Notes under the pieces: generated by a model
What the model was told of the DNA's origin: nothing
Seen by the model: the letters and a program-made list of their open reading frames with translations, nothing else
Databases searched by the model: none
Made by a program: the position numbers and the translations under genes
From: Enterobacter mori
GTDB lineage: Bacteria; Pseudomonadota; Gammaproteobacteria; Enterobacterales; Enterobacteriaceae
Assembly: GCF_025244905.1 (NCBI RefSeq)
Contig: NZ_CP104285.1
Location: 558,001-622,000, forward strand
DNA: 64,000 nucleotides
Direction: 5' to 3'
Part shown: positions 16,225 through 24,854 of the stretch, in pieces
Layout of the letters: the number at the start of each line of letters is the position of its first letter
How positions within the stretch are numbered: position 1 is the stretch's first letter

Positions 16225-17595
16225 ATGGCTTATCAGACAGTAAATCCTGCCACTAACCAGCTCATCAAAGAATACCCCTCACATACCGATGCGGATATCG
16301 AAGCGGCGCTCAGAGCGGCCGATGCGCTTTACCATTCGGATTGGGCGAAAGGCGACATTAACCAGCGCCTGCCGGTGCTGCATAAGCTTGCCGACCTGAT
16401 CGACGAGCGCGTGGAGGAACTGGCTAAAATCGCCAGTCAGGAGATGGGTAAGCTCATCGAACAAAGCCGCGGTGAGGTAAAGCTGTGCGCGCAGATCGCC
16501 CGCTACTACGCCGACAACGCGAAGCGGTTCCTGGCTCCAGTGAAGTACGACTCTGAGCTCGGGGAAGCGTGGGTGGAGCACCACCCCATCGGCGTGCTGA
16601 TGGCCGTTGAGCCGTGGAACTTCCCGTATTACCAGCTGATGCGCGTCCTGGCACCAAACCTGGCGGCGGGCAACCCGGTGATCGCCAAGCATGCCAGTAT
16701 CGTCCCGCACTGCGCCGAAACCTTTGCGCATCTGGTGCGCGAGGCGGGGGCGCCGGAAGGGGCATGGACCAATCTGTTTATCTCTTCGGATCAGGTGGCA
16801 AATATTATTGCTGACGATCGCGTGCAGGGGGCGGCGCTGACCGGTTCCGAAAAAGCAGGCAGTGTTGTAGCGGCGCAGGCAGCGAAGCACATTAAGAAAT
16901 CGACGCTGGAGCTGGGCGGTAACGATGTGTTCGTGGTGCTGGACGATGCCGACCTTGATAAAGCCGTGAAGATTGGTGTGAATGCGCGGCTCAACAACGC
17001 CGGACAGGTCTGCACCGCGGCGAAGCGCTTTATCCTGCACGAGAAGATTGCCGATTCGTTCCTGAGCAAATTCACCGAGGCGTTTAAGCAGGTGAGGATT
17101 GGCGATCCGCTGGACGAAACCACCACGCTGGGGCCGCTGTCGTCTAAAGATGCGCTCGAAACGCTGACCAAACAGGTTAACGAGGCGGTGAAAAACGGCG
17201 CGACGCTGCACCATGGTGGCAAGCCCGTTCAGCGCGACGGGAGCTTCTTTGAACCGACGATCCTGACGAATATCTCCCGCGACAACCCGGCGTATTTCGA
17301 AGAATTCTTCGGCCCGGTAGCGCAGATGTATGTGGTAAAAAGCGATGACGAGGCTGTCGCGCTGGCGAACGACTCCCACTACGGCCTGGGCGGCGCGGTG
17401 TTCAGCCAGGATATCGAGCGTGCGAAGAAAATGGCATCCCGGATTGAGACCGGGATGGTGTATATCAACTGGCTCACCGATACTGCGGCAGAACTGCCGT
17501 TTGGCGGCGTGAAGCGGTCCGGTTATGGACGCGAGCTGTCGGACCTGGGGATCAAAGAGTTTGTGAACCAGAAGCTGGTGGTCGTGCGTAAGTAA
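16225..17595 (+). CDS. NAD-dependent succinate-semialdehyde dehydrogenase-like ALDH
   Basis: A 456-residue aldehyde dehydrogenase of the Sad/YneI type. Catalytic residues are N132 (EPWNFPYY), E229 (LELGGNDV) and C263 (NAGQVCTAAKR); the C-terminal FGGVKRSGYGREL is characteristic. The ATG at 16225 follows AAGGAG by 7 bp; a longer frame from 16072 overlaps the AraC start and is rejected. E. coli Sad oxidises succinic semialdehyde to succinate. The hpa pathway 10 kb away yields succinic semialdehyde, so this enzyme could complete that route; that link is inference. Confidence 0.92.
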   Translation: MAYQTVNPATNQLIKEYPSHTDADIEAALRAADALYHSDWAKGDINQRLPVLHKLADLIDERVEELAKIASQEMGKLIEQSRGEVKLCAQIARYYADNAKRFLAPVKYDSELGEAWVEHHPIGVLMAVEPWNFPYYQLMRVLAPNLAAGNPVIAKHASIVPHCAETFAHLVREAGAPEGAWTNLFISSDQVANIIADDRVQGAALTGSEKAGSVVAAQAAKHIKKSTLELGGNDVFVVLDDADLDKAVKIGVNARLNNAGQVCTAAKRFILHEKIADSFLSKFTEAFKQVRIGDPLDETTTLGPLSSKDALETLTKQVNEAVKNGATLHHGGKPVQRDGSFFEPTILTNISRDNPAYFEEFFGPVAQMYVVKSDDEAVALANDSHYGLGGAVFSQDIERAKKMASRIETGMVYINWLTDTAAELPFGGVKRSGYGRELSDLGIKEFVNQKLVVVRK

Positions 17596-17600
17596 GAAGT

Positions 17601-17626
17601 AAAAAAAACCTGCCAACCGGCAGGCT
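17601..17626 (-). terminator. Rho-independent terminator for the yfaZ-like gene
   Basis: Read on the minus strand, CCTGCC-GGTT-GGCAGG is followed by eight T residues, a classical intrinsic terminator. It lies 140 bp beyond the stop of the YfaZ-like gene, after the REP elements, and just after the convergent aldehyde dehydrogenase. Confidence 0.75.
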
Positions 17627-17652
17627 TGCATAGACAATGTCATCGCCTTTCT

Positions 17653-17752
17653 TGCCGGGTGGCGCTGCGCTTACCCGGCCTACAATGTGCAATAATTTTA
17701 ATATATTGCCCCTTTCATTGTAGGCCCGTGCAAGCGTAGCGCCGCCGGGCGA
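17653..17752. repeat. Two separated REP elements
   Basis: Two REP palindromes (GCCGGGTGGCGCTGCGC ... and ... AGCGTAGCGCCGCCGGGC) in inverted orientation, separated by about 35 bp of AT-rich sequence, between the convergent ALDH and YfaZ-like genes. Confidence 0.8.
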
Positions 17753-17767
17753 AACGCGCAAACAGGC

Positions 17768-18313
17768 TTAGAAGGACACTCCACCGCCTACATATGCCCC
17801 GTCAATCAGGGTGTGGTTTGGACGACCATCTTTGCCGTCAACGCTCACGTGGCGGTAACCCACTTTCAGCGTAACCGGTTTGATTGGGGTCCAGCTAACG
17901 CCGCCGTTAGCTTCGACGTAGTTTTTCACGCTGTTGTTCAGGCCGTCTGGTGCCACATAGCCTTCTCCGAAGACGTTGATGCTGTCGGTCAGGGCCACGT
18001 TTACGCCGCCACCGATTGGGAACGCTACGCCGTTATCGCCTTTTTTCGGGCCGATGTAGATAGCTTTCGCACCCGCATTCAGCATGACCGGACCCACTTC
18101 CAGGTTGTAGCCTGCGCCCACGCCGCCGGTCTGGGTGCCGTCGTCAGTGTTTTTCAGCCAGTTGCTTTCAGCGTACAGACCGGATGAGGATTTCCCCATT
18201 TCCAGATTGAGGTTAGTAAAGTTTTTACCCTGCTCAATGCTGCCGCCCATTGCCAGTGCGGAGCCAGATACCACGGTCAGGGCGGAAAGGATGAGTACGT
18301 TGAGCTTTTTCAT
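17768..18313 (-). CDS. yfaZ: YfaZ-family outer membrane protein
   Basis: A 181-residue protein with a cleavable signal peptide (MKKLNVLILSALTVVSGSALA) and alternating beta-strand composition ending in an aromatic residue (GGGVSF), the usual terminus for outer membrane beta-barrels. The FTNLNLEMGKSSSGLYAE and YVEANGGVSWTPIKPVTLKVGYRHV segments match the YfaZ family (about 180 residues). In E. coli yfaZ lies near nuo/men genes, so the location here differs and it may be a paralogue. Function unknown; porin-like. Confidence 0.88.
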   Translation of the reverse strand: MKKLNVLILSALTVVSGSALAMGGSIEQGKNFTNLNLEMGKSSSGLYAESNWLKNTDDGTQTGGVGAGYNLEVGPVMLNAGAKAIYIGPKKGDNGVAFPIGGGVNVALTDSINVFGEGYVAPDGLNNSVKNYVEANGGVSWTPIKPVTLKVGYRHVSVDGKDGRPNHTLIDGAYVGGGVSF

Positions 18314-18723
18314 GAGTGTTCCTCGTTATCAAATTAAACTGAGGGCACCTTAACAACGGATGTTTATGACTGCAAATGTGATATCTATCGCGGTTTTATA
18401 CTGTTTTTGTTGGATATTTAATCTTTATCTGTTGCCAAATTGTTTGTTTAGAAGGTCGTCAATGGCAAATAAATTCGCGTTTAGGAAGAGTTTATATTTT
18501 TGGCTAAACGACAGCTGAACGAGGCAAAGAAAGCCATTTGAGATGAATTAATTGAGTTTCTAATAATTTCCAAAATTGTTTCCATTGTCACAGATAAAGA
18601 CAGAGGTTTACATTTCTGGTGGTTGCTATACGTAATTTTGTGCAGATCCGTTGTCCTTTCATGTCATTTTTCTGACATGTTTCTTCATTACGGTGTTGGC
18701 TTCACTAACTGGATGCTAACAAC
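18314..18723. other. AT-rich intergenic region without recognised gene
   Basis: About 410 bp between the divergent YfaZ-like and phytase-like genes. It is clearly richer in A and T than its neighbours, which fits promoters or H-NS binding. I see no ORF with a ribosome binding site and no tRNA or clear terminator. Confidence 0.6.
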
Positions 18724-20082
18724 ATGAAAAGAAAAATCATTCCTGTGCTCATGGGCTGTGTGCTCTCATTCTCTGCCGTGGCGGCACAACCTACCGCAGA
18801 GCGCTATATCGTCAGCTTCCCTGAAGGCTCGCATGTGAAATACAGCGGCGCGTTTGCCAGCGCGTTTCCGAACGGACTCCCGGTGGGGATTGGCTCTGGG
18901 CTGCTGTTTACCGGCAAGCAGGGCGACGCCCTGACTTTTGCGACCGTGACCGATCGCGGTCCAAACGCCGATGCGCCAAAAAGGGGTAAAAACGAAGCCA
19001 AAATATTTGTCACGCCAGATTTCGCGCCGCTGCTGATGACCATTCGCGTCCAGAACGGTAAGGCAGAGGCAACGGATGCCCGCCCGCTGCATGACGATAA
19101 CGGCGAGATTAACGGTCTGCCGCTGCAAAGCGGCGTGATTGGCTCCACCAATGAAGTGGCATTCAGCGACACGCTAAACATTCTGCAGGGCGACAACCGC
19201 GGGCTGGACACGGAAGGCATCACGCCGGATGGCAAAGGCGGCTACTGGCTGTGCGATGAGTATGGTCCGTTTCTGATTAACGTCGACAGCAAAGGGAAGA
19301 TCCTGGCGATCCACGGACCGCAGGCGGCGGAAGGGGAGAAATCCATCGCGGGCGGTCTGCCAAACATTATCAAATGGCGCCAGCCTAACCGGGGCTTTGA
19401 AGGCCTGACCCGCATGCCGGACGGGCGAATTATCGCCGCCGTGCAAAGCACGCTGGATATCGACGGTAAGAGCAAAAAGCAGGCGCTGTTTACCCGTCTG
19501 GTGAGCTTCGACCCGGCGACCGGCAAAACCGCGATGTACGGCTACCCTATCGACAGCGCGGCCTACAGTAAAAACAGCGACGCCAAAATCGGCGACATCG
19601 TGGCGCTCGATGACCAGCACATCCTGCTGATTGAGCAGGGAAGCGATAAAAACGACGGGATGCGTAACCTGATTTACAAGGTGGATCTTAGCAAGGCGAG
19701 CGATCTGGCTGCCTTTGACAAGCCGGGCGAGTACCCGGAGTTTGATGATGAGAAAATCCTGGCGCAGCGCGGCATTACCCTTGCAGCAAAAACGCAGGTC
19801 GTTGATTTGCGCGCGCTGGGCTGGCAGCAGGAGAAGGCCGAAGGGCTGGCGCTGATCGACAGCAAACGGCTTGCGGTGGCGAACGATAATGACTTTGGCG
19901 TGAAGGTGGCGATGCAACACCCGGTCGAGGGCAAGAAGCTCAAGGATTATCGGGTGAACGCGGAAGGCAAGTTGACGCTCGATGATAAACCGGTGGAAAC
20001 CACGCTCAGCGTGAAGCCGCTGAAGAAGCCGGAGTCGGACAGCGAGCTTTGGATTGTGACGCTGCCGGAGGCGGTGAAATAA
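18724..20082 (+). CDS. Secreted esterase-like / phytase-like protein
   Basis: A 452-residue protein with an N-terminal signal peptide (MKRKIIPVLMGCVLSFSAVAAQ) and a phytase-like beta-propeller domain. Characteristic segments are TDRGPNAD, LDTEGITPDGKGGYWLCDEYGPFLI, RGFEGLTRMPDGRIIAAVQS and EGLALIDSKRLAVANDNDF. The family is annotated as esterase-like activity of phytase; members are exported to the periplasm and their substrates are mostly untested. It is a single gene followed by a GAGAGGG palindrome. Biochemical role cannot be set from sequence. Confidence 0.88.
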   Translation: MKRKIIPVLMGCVLSFSAVAAQPTAERYIVSFPEGSHVKYSGAFASAFPNGLPVGIGSGLLFTGKQGDALTFATVTDRGPNADAPKRGKNEAKIFVTPDFAPLLMTIRVQNGKAEATDARPLHDDNGEINGLPLQSGVIGSTNEVAFSDTLNILQGDNRGLDTEGITPDGKGGYWLCDEYGPFLINVDSKGKILAIHGPQAAEGEKSIAGGLPNIIKWRQPNRGFEGLTRMPDGRIIAAVQSTLDIDGKSKKQALFTRLVSFDPATGKTAMYGYPIDSAAYSKNSDAKIGDIVALDDQHILLIEQGSDKNDGMRNLIYKVDLSKASDLAAFDKPGEYPEFDDEKILAQRGITLAAKTQVVDLRALGWQQEKAEGLALIDSKRLAVANDNDFGVKVAMQHPVEGKKLKDYRVNAEGKLTLDDKPVETTLSVKPLKKPESDSELWIVTLPEAVK

Positions 20083-20094
20083 TACCAGGGCTTA

Positions 20095-20132
20095 CCCCTC
20101 ACCCTGGCCCTCTCCCCATAGGGGAGAGGGGA
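20095..20132. repeat. GAGAGGG-type palindromic repeat
   Basis: CCCCTCACCCTGGCCCTCTCCCCATAGGGGAGAGGG (two arms CCCTCTCCCC/GGGGAGAGGG around AT). The same motif recurs at 21368, 27091 and 31033. It lies between the convergent phytase-like gene and yjiA. Confidence 0.8.
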
Positions 20133-20145
20133 TGGTTCGGTGTAG

Positions 20146-21099
20146 TTATTTTTTTAGCCCCGCAAACGCCGCCCGAATTTCCTCTTCCGGCAGCTGGATG
20201 CCAATAAACACCATCACGCTGCGCGGCGCTTCATCGCCCCACGGTCTGTCCCAGTCGGCGCTGTACAGGCGCTGCACGCCCTGGAACAGCAGGCGGTTGG
20301 GCTCGCCGTCAATCCAAAGCATCCCTTTGTAGCGCAGCAGCTTGTCGGCAAACGACAGCAGCAGGTTCTCCATCACGCGCGAAACCTCACCGATGTCCAC
20401 CGGGTAGTCGAGCTCCACCACAATCGACGCCACGTCGTTTTGCTTATCCCCCATAAAGTGGAAGCGCGGTTTTGCGGTGACGTTCTCTTCCAGCATAAAG
20501 CCGTTGGTGTTGAACAGCTGAGACAGATCGATGTCGCCATGCGTCACCGTGTAAATCGGCGCGCGGGAGTTAATGCGGGTCAGACGATCGCGCAGTTTTT
20601 CACTGCTGCCCGCCACATCGGTTTTGGTCAGCAGGATGCGGTCGGCGTAACCCACCTGAGACTGGGCGATGGTGAACTGGTTCATCTGCTCGTCGGCGTG
20701 GACCGCATCGACAAGGGCAATCACGCCGTCCAGCAGGTAGCGCTGGCAGAGGATCTCGTGAGAGAAAAAGGTCTGAATAATCGGGCCGGGGTCGGCCATG
20801 CCGGTGCACTCGATCACCAGGCGGTCGAAGTCGATTTCACCGCGGTCGCGGCTGTCGAGCAGGTCCAGCAGGGCATCTTCTAATTCGTTAGAGCGGGTGC
20901 AGCAGATGCAGCCGTTAGTGAGGGTTTTGATCTGCGTGGCGCGATCGCCAATCAGCTGATCGTCAACCGAGACTTCGCCAAATTCGTTTTCGATGACGGC
21001 GATTTTGAAGCCGTGCTGTTCATTCAGAATGTGGCGCAGCAGGGTGGTTTTACCGGCGCCGAGAAAACCGGTCAGCAGAGTAACGGCAATCGGGGTCAT
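20146..21099 (-). CDS. yjiA: COG0523-family GTPase YjiA
   Basis: A 317-residue GTPase closely matching E. coli YjiA (318 residues). The P-loop is G11-F-L-G-A-G-K-T, the metal-binding motif is GCICC (near residues 62-66), switch motif ECTGMADPGP and base-recognition TKTD follow, and a C-terminal CobW domain ends in FAGLKK. COG0523 proteins are zinc- or nickel-related metallochaperones; YjiA binds transition metals in vitro. The ATG at 21099 gives the E. coli start; the upstream frame overlaps yjiX. It is downstream of btsT and yjiX, as in E. coli. Confidence 0.96.
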   Translation of the reverse strand: MTPIAVTLLTGFLGAGKTTLLRHILNEQHGFKIAVIENEFGEVSVDDQLIGDRATQIKTLTNGCICCTRSNELEDALLDLLDSRDRGEIDFDRLVIECTGMADPGPIIQTFFSHEILCQRYLLDGVIALVDAVHADEQMNQFTIAQSQVGYADRILLTKTDVAGSSEKLRDRLTRINSRAPIYTVTHGDIDLSQLFNTNGFMLEENVTAKPRFHFMGDKQNDVASIVVELDYPVDIGEVSRVMENLLLSFADKLLRYKGMLWIDGEPNRLLFQGVQRLYSADWDRPWGDEAPRSVMVFIGIQLPEEEIRAAFAGLKK

Positions 21100-21109
21100 G
21101 GTCTCTCCT

Positions 21110-21313
21110 TTAGCAGCAGCGGACGCCGCCTTCTCCACTTCCGCCGTAGCGCGCTTCCTGACGCTCGCGGAAGAATTCGGTGTAGGTCATGTACGGCTTA
21201 TCCGGATGGTTGGTCTTCATATGCTCAACGTAGTTGTCATAGTCCGGAATGCCAATCAGCATTTTCGCCGCCTGACCGAGGTATTTTTTTGCTTCGCCTA
21301 AGTTACCAAACAT
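21110..21313 (-). CDS. yjiX: YbdD/YjiX family small protein
   Basis: A 67-residue protein starting [19 protein letters not shown], with the family pattern [38 protein letters not shown] and a C-terminal CC. It matches E. coli YjiX in length and position (btsT-yjiX-yjiA). The paralogue YbdD follows cstA, so the family is linked to CstA-type pyruvate/peptide transporters; its molecular role is unclear. A terminator-like hairpin precedes it. Confidence 0.94.
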   Translation of the reverse strand: MFGNLGEAKKYLGQAAKMLIGIPDYDNYVEHMKTNHPDKPYMTYTEFFRERQEARYGGSGEGGVRCC

Positions 21314-21328
21314 TGTGGGTTCCAGACA

Positions 21329-21361
21329 GAAAAAGCCCGGCGATGTGAGTCCGCTGGGCTT
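21329..21361 (-). terminator. Intrinsic terminator/attenuator between btsT and yjiX
   Basis: On the minus strand, AAGCCCAGCG ... CGCCGGGCTT forms a stem followed by TTTTTC. It lies just after btsT and before yjiX-yjiA, so it probably lowers expression of the latter pair relative to btsT. Confidence 0.65.
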
Positions 21362-21367
21362 GTGTTC

Positions 21368-21402
21368 CCCTCACCCCAGCCCTCTCCCAAAGGGAGAGGG
21401 GG
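21368..21402. repeat. GAGAGGG-type palindromic repeat
   Basis: CCCCTCACCCCAGCCCTCTCCC-AAA-GGGAGAGGG, the same family as at 20095, 27091 and 31033, immediately after the btsT stop codon. Confidence 0.8.
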
Positions 21403-21413
21403 AGGATTGCGGA

Positions 21414-23567
21414 TTAATGGTGTGAAGAGGTCTTCACGCCGCCTTCCGGCACCGGTACGTACGGGGTTTCTTTATCCGTACGACCGTCGGCGTTGCGCAC
21501 GTTCATCCAGGTTTTGATGCCGTAGAAGATGATGCTGTACACCACCACCAGGAACAGAATGCTCAGACCCGCGTTGGTGTAGTTGTTCACCACGATATGG
21601 TTCATGTTGGCAATCTGCTGCGCGGTCAGGTCCGCGCCGCCTGCGGCAATCTTCTCTTTGTACTGGTTAGCCATGAAGAAGAAGCCTTCCAGCTGCGGGT
21701 TGGCGCTGAACAGCTTCAGGCCAAGTGCCCAGGTGGTGCAGAGCAGCAGCCAAAGCGCAGGAACTACCGTTACCCAGATGTATTTGGTGCGTTTCATCTT
21801 CACGAGGACCACGGTACCGAGCACCAGGGCAACGGCTGCGAGCATCTGGTTAGAGATACCGAACAGCGGCCACAGGCTCTTCACGCCGCCGAGCGGGTCA
21901 ACAACGCCCTGATACAGCAGGTAGCCCCACAGGCCTACGCAGCCCGCGGTACCCAGAATGCCCGCCACCAGAGAGTCGGTTTTCTTCAGGAACGGTACGA
22001 AGTTACCGAGCAGGTCCTGCAGCATGAAGCGGCCCGCACGGGTACCGGCGTCCAGCGCGGTCAGGATGAACAGCGCTTCAAACAGAATACCGAAGTGGTA
22101 CCAGAAGCCCATGTCCGCCCACGGCAGCACTTTGTGGAACACGTGTGCGATACCGACAGCCAGCGTCGGTGCGCCACCGGCGCGGTTCAGCACGGACGGT
22201 TCGCCGATGTCTTTCGCGGTCTGCATGATCTGCTCAGGCGAAATCACGAAGCCCCAGGAGCTGACGGTCGCCGCCGCGTGTGCGCTCGCGTCTTTCAGCT
22301 GCGCCATAATCAGCGCCGCGTTGTCACCGCCCATCTCGTGCAGGTTTGGCATGGTAATGCCGAGGCCAGCAGGCGGGGTGTTCATCGCGAAGTACAGACC
22401 CGGTTCGATGATGGAGGCTGCAACCAGCGCCATGATCGCCACGAAGGACTCCATCAGCATCGCGCCGTAGCCGATCAGACGCGCATCTTTCTCGTTCGCC
22501 AGCAGCTTAGGCGTGGTACCGGAGGCAATCAGGGCGTGGAAGCCAGAGACCGCACCGCAGGCGATGGTGATGAACAGGAACGGGAACAGGGCGCCTTTCC
22601 ACAGCGGGCCGGTGCCGTCGATGTACTGCGTTACCGCAGGCATTTTCAGGTCCGGGTTAATCACCAGGATACCGATCGCCAGACCGACGATAACGCCGAT
22701 TTTCAGGAAGGTCGCCAGGTAGTCACGCGGGGCCAGAATCAGCCAGACCGGCAGCAGCGCGGAGATAAACGCATAGCCAATCAGTGCGAAGGTAATGGTG
22801 GTGTCCTTGAAGGTCAGCGCCGGGCCCCAGTACGGGTCGTGCGCAATCACGCCGCCGAAGTAGATGGAGGCCACCAGCAGCACGATACCAATCACTGACA
22901 CTTCACCCACGCGTCCCGGTCTCAGGAAGCGCATGTAGATACCCATGAACAGCGCAATCGGCACGGTTGAGCAGACGGTGAAGACACCCCACGGGCTTTC
23001 GGCCAGCGCTTTCACCACGATCAGAGCCAGCACCGCGAGGATGATGATCATAATCAGGAAGCAGCCGAACAGGGCGATAGTCCCCGGCACGCGGCCCATC
23101 TCTTCTTTGACCATCTCACCCAGAGACGCGCCGTTACGGCGAGAAGAGATAAACAGCACCATAAAGTCCTGCACCGCACCCGCCAGCACCACGCCAGCGA
23201 GGAGCCACAGGGTACCCGGCAGGTAGCCCATCTGCGCGGCCAGCACCGGGCCGACCAGCGGGCCTGCACCGGCGATAGCGGCAAAGTGGTGACCAAACAG
23301 CACGTAGCGGTTGGTTGGCACGTAGTTCAGACCGTCGTTGTTAATGACCGCCGGAGTGGCGCGCGTCGGGTCGAGCTTCATGACCTTCTGCGCGATGTAC
23401 AAGCTGTAGTAGCGATAAGCCACAAGATAGACGGAAACGGACGCGACTACGATCCACAGGGCGCTTACGTGTTCGCCCCGGCGTAATGCGACAACCGCCA
23501 GACAGAAAGCGCCGAGGATCCCGAGTAAGGCCCAGGGCACGTGCTTCAGTAGTTTTTTAGTATCCAT
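21414..23567 (-). CDS. btsT: High-affinity pyruvate/H+ symporter BtsT (CstA family)
   Basis: A 717-residue polytopic membrane protein closely similar to E. coli BtsT/YjiY (716 residues) along its length: MDTKKLLKHVPWALLGILG at the start, the GHHFAAIAGAGPLVGPVLAAQ signature, and about 16-18 membrane helices. It imports pyruvate with protons; in E. coli its expression is switched on by the BtsSR two-component system and CRP. A near-consensus CRP site lies at 23762-23777. The BtsSR genes are not in the window. yjiX and yjiA follow. Confidence 0.96.
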   Translation of the reverse strand: MDTKKLLKHVPWALLGILGAFCLAVVALRRGEHVSALWIVVASVSVYLVAYRYYSLYIAQKVMKLDPTRATPAVINNDGLNYVPTNRYVLFGHHFAAIAGAGPLVGPVLAAQMGYLPGTLWLLAGVVLAGAVQDFMVLFISSRRNGASLGEMVKEEMGRVPGTIALFGCFLIMIIILAVLALIVVKALAESPWGVFTVCSTVPIALFMGIYMRFLRPGRVGEVSVIGIVLLVASIYFGGVIAHDPYWGPALTFKDTTITFALIGYAFISALLPVWLILAPRDYLATFLKIGVIVGLAIGILVINPDLKMPAVTQYIDGTGPLWKGALFPFLFITIACGAVSGFHALIASGTTPKLLANEKDARLIGYGAMLMESFVAIMALVAASIIEPGLYFAMNTPPAGLGITMPNLHEMGGDNAALIMAQLKDASAHAAATVSSWGFVISPEQIMQTAKDIGEPSVLNRAGGAPTLAVGIAHVFHKVLPWADMGFWYHFGILFEALFILTALDAGTRAGRFMLQDLLGNFVPFLKKTDSLVAGILGTAGCVGLWGYLLYQGVVDPLGGVKSLWPLFGISNQMLAAVALVLGTVVLVKMKRTKYIWVTVVPALWLLLCTTWALGLKLFSANPQLEGFFFMANQYKEKIAAGGADLTAQQIANMNHIVVNNYTNAGLSILFLVVVYSIIFYGIKTWMNVRNADGRTDKETPYVPVPEGGVKTSSHH

Positions 23568-23761
23568 AGTAAGACCTGGTTTTTTATGTAAAGAAAAAAG
23601 GGTCAGGGTTCGTTGTGAGGAGGTATTGATTAATGCTGGAGGGATCGTGCCAGATCCTCGCGCGTGTAAAGGACGGTAAATGAGTGAGTGGTTGAAAGTG
23701 ATGGGTGAGCGGTCAAAGGTGAGGGCGAGTGGTTCAGGCTCGCCGCCAGCGGGAGAAAATA

Positions 23762-23777
23762 TGTGATTGAGATCACG
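23762..23777. promoter_or_regulatory. Candidate CRP binding site upstream of btsT
   Basis: TGTGA-TTGAGA-TCACG matches the CRP consensus TGTGA-N6-TCACA in 9 of 10 positions. It lies about 195 bp upstream of btsT and just beyond the end of the WYL gene. E. coli btsT is known to be CRP-dependent. Confidence 0.6.
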
Positions 23778-23784
23778 CAGTTAG

Positions 23785-24675
23785 CTATGCCGTGCACTCA
23801 GCCAGATAGGTTGTCAGGGTCGTCACCAGCTTTTCCCTCAGCCAGACAGGTTCTAAAATGTGAATGTTTGGCAGCCAGTACAAAAGCAGCGGCAAAATTT
23901 GGTTCTCATGTGCCGCCTGACAGCGGAGCGTGACGCCATCGTGATGGTCTTCGAGCAGTTCTTGTTCCGGCAGAAGATCGCGTCGCATAAAGTAATGTGA
24001 AATATTATCGTTGATAAATATTTTCACTTCGAAAGTATCTTCAGATACCCAGGGATCGAGGCTTTTCTCCAGCAGTTCAATCACGCTCTCTTCAGGAATA
24101 AATGTGCTTTCCTGAATATCCATCCAGCGAATCTGGCTCAGCGAAAAGGATTTTAACCTGCTATTCTCGGTGGCTTGTAAATACCATATATTTTTTTTGT
24201 TAATGAGTTTATAAGGATTAATCAGACGGGTTTTACCTTTATAAACGATCTGACAAACATTATGGTTTTTAATCGATCTCTCAATTTTCGGTAAATAACG
24301 ACCAATATCACGGTGTACGGTGTGCTCAGCGTCGTTGCCAAGAATAAGAATATGATTTTCATCAACGCGGTTTTCGAGTTTCTGCCAAAACTCAGCATTG
24401 CGATCAGGGAAAAAACTGTCAGCATTCAGAAAGTTAGCAAGGGTGTGGTGCAGTCCTTGCGAGCCGGGAGATTGCGCTGAATGAATGAGTCGATATAGCC
24501 CATTTCCGGTATGTTCAACAATCGGGGAGAGTGCATTTAAATCGCGGTAGACGGTGCGCTCGGTAATTTTAAATTTATCCATGAGCGCACTGCGGTTTAC
24601 CACACCGTGTAAATGTAGCTCAACCAGAATATCGACCAGACGTTCAGCCGAGCGGCTCCGCGTCGATTTAGCCAT
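23785..24675 (-). CDS. WYL-domain transcriptional regulator (YafY/YfjR type)
   Basis: A 296-residue regulator with an N-terminal DeoR-like winged helix (residues ~8-62; RLVDILVELHLHGVVNRSALMDKFKITERTVYRDLNAL) and a central WYL-like domain (residues ~125-195; VYKGKTRLINPYKLINKKNIWYLQAT). A C-terminal WCX-type domain follows. The start at 24675 has AGGAAG upstream and gives MAKSTRSRSAERL; a longer frame to 24729 is unlikely. Codon use is somewhat AT-richer than in its neighbours. It sits between btsT and hpaC; its target and ligand are unknown. Confidence 0.9.
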   Translation of the reverse strand: MAKSTRSRSAERLVDILVELHLHGVVNRSALMDKFKITERTVYRDLNALSPIVEHTGNGLYRLIHSAQSPGSQGLHHTLANFLNADSFFPDRNAEFWQKLENRVDENHILILGNDAEHTVHRDIGRYLPKIERSIKNHNVCQIVYKGKTRLINPYKLINKKNIWYLQATENSRLKSFSLSQIRWMDIQESTFIPEESVIELLEKSLDPWVSEDTFEVKIFINDNISHYFMRRDLLPEQELLEDHHDGVTLRCQAAHENQILPLLLYWLPNIHILEPVWLREKLVTTLTTYLAECTA

Positions 24676-24819
24676 AAGGTCTTCCTGTATATTGGGGTCG
24701 GCGCTGAATGATGCGGGTGGCACTGACACGGGGTGTCAGTATTCAGGCACAGAAAATTTCTCTTATGGTTATATAACGGCGTGCTTTTGCGGAAACCTTA
24801 GGGGTTTTTTGTAGAAAGC

Positions 24820-24846
24820 CGCGCTGACCGAAGAAAGGTCAGCGCG
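24820..24846 (-). terminator. Probable hpaBC terminator hairpin
   Basis: A perfect 10 bp inverted repeat CGCGCTGACC/GGTCAGCGCG with a 7-base loop starts 9 bp after the hpaC stop. On the minus strand it is followed by only a short T-rich stretch (GCTTTC), so termination strength is uncertain. Confidence 0.6.
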
Positions 24847-24854
24847 AGAAGGGA

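Noticed and set aside
4907..20145. Hidden defence system in the yjiS-yjiA interval
   Set aside because: Every gene in the interval fits a metabolic, regulatory, transport or envelope family; no nuclease, methylase or toxin-antitoxin motif was seen.
24793..24810. Plus-strand terminator AAACC-TTAG-GGTTTTTT
   Set aside because: The stem is very short and no plus-strand gene lies upstream of it.
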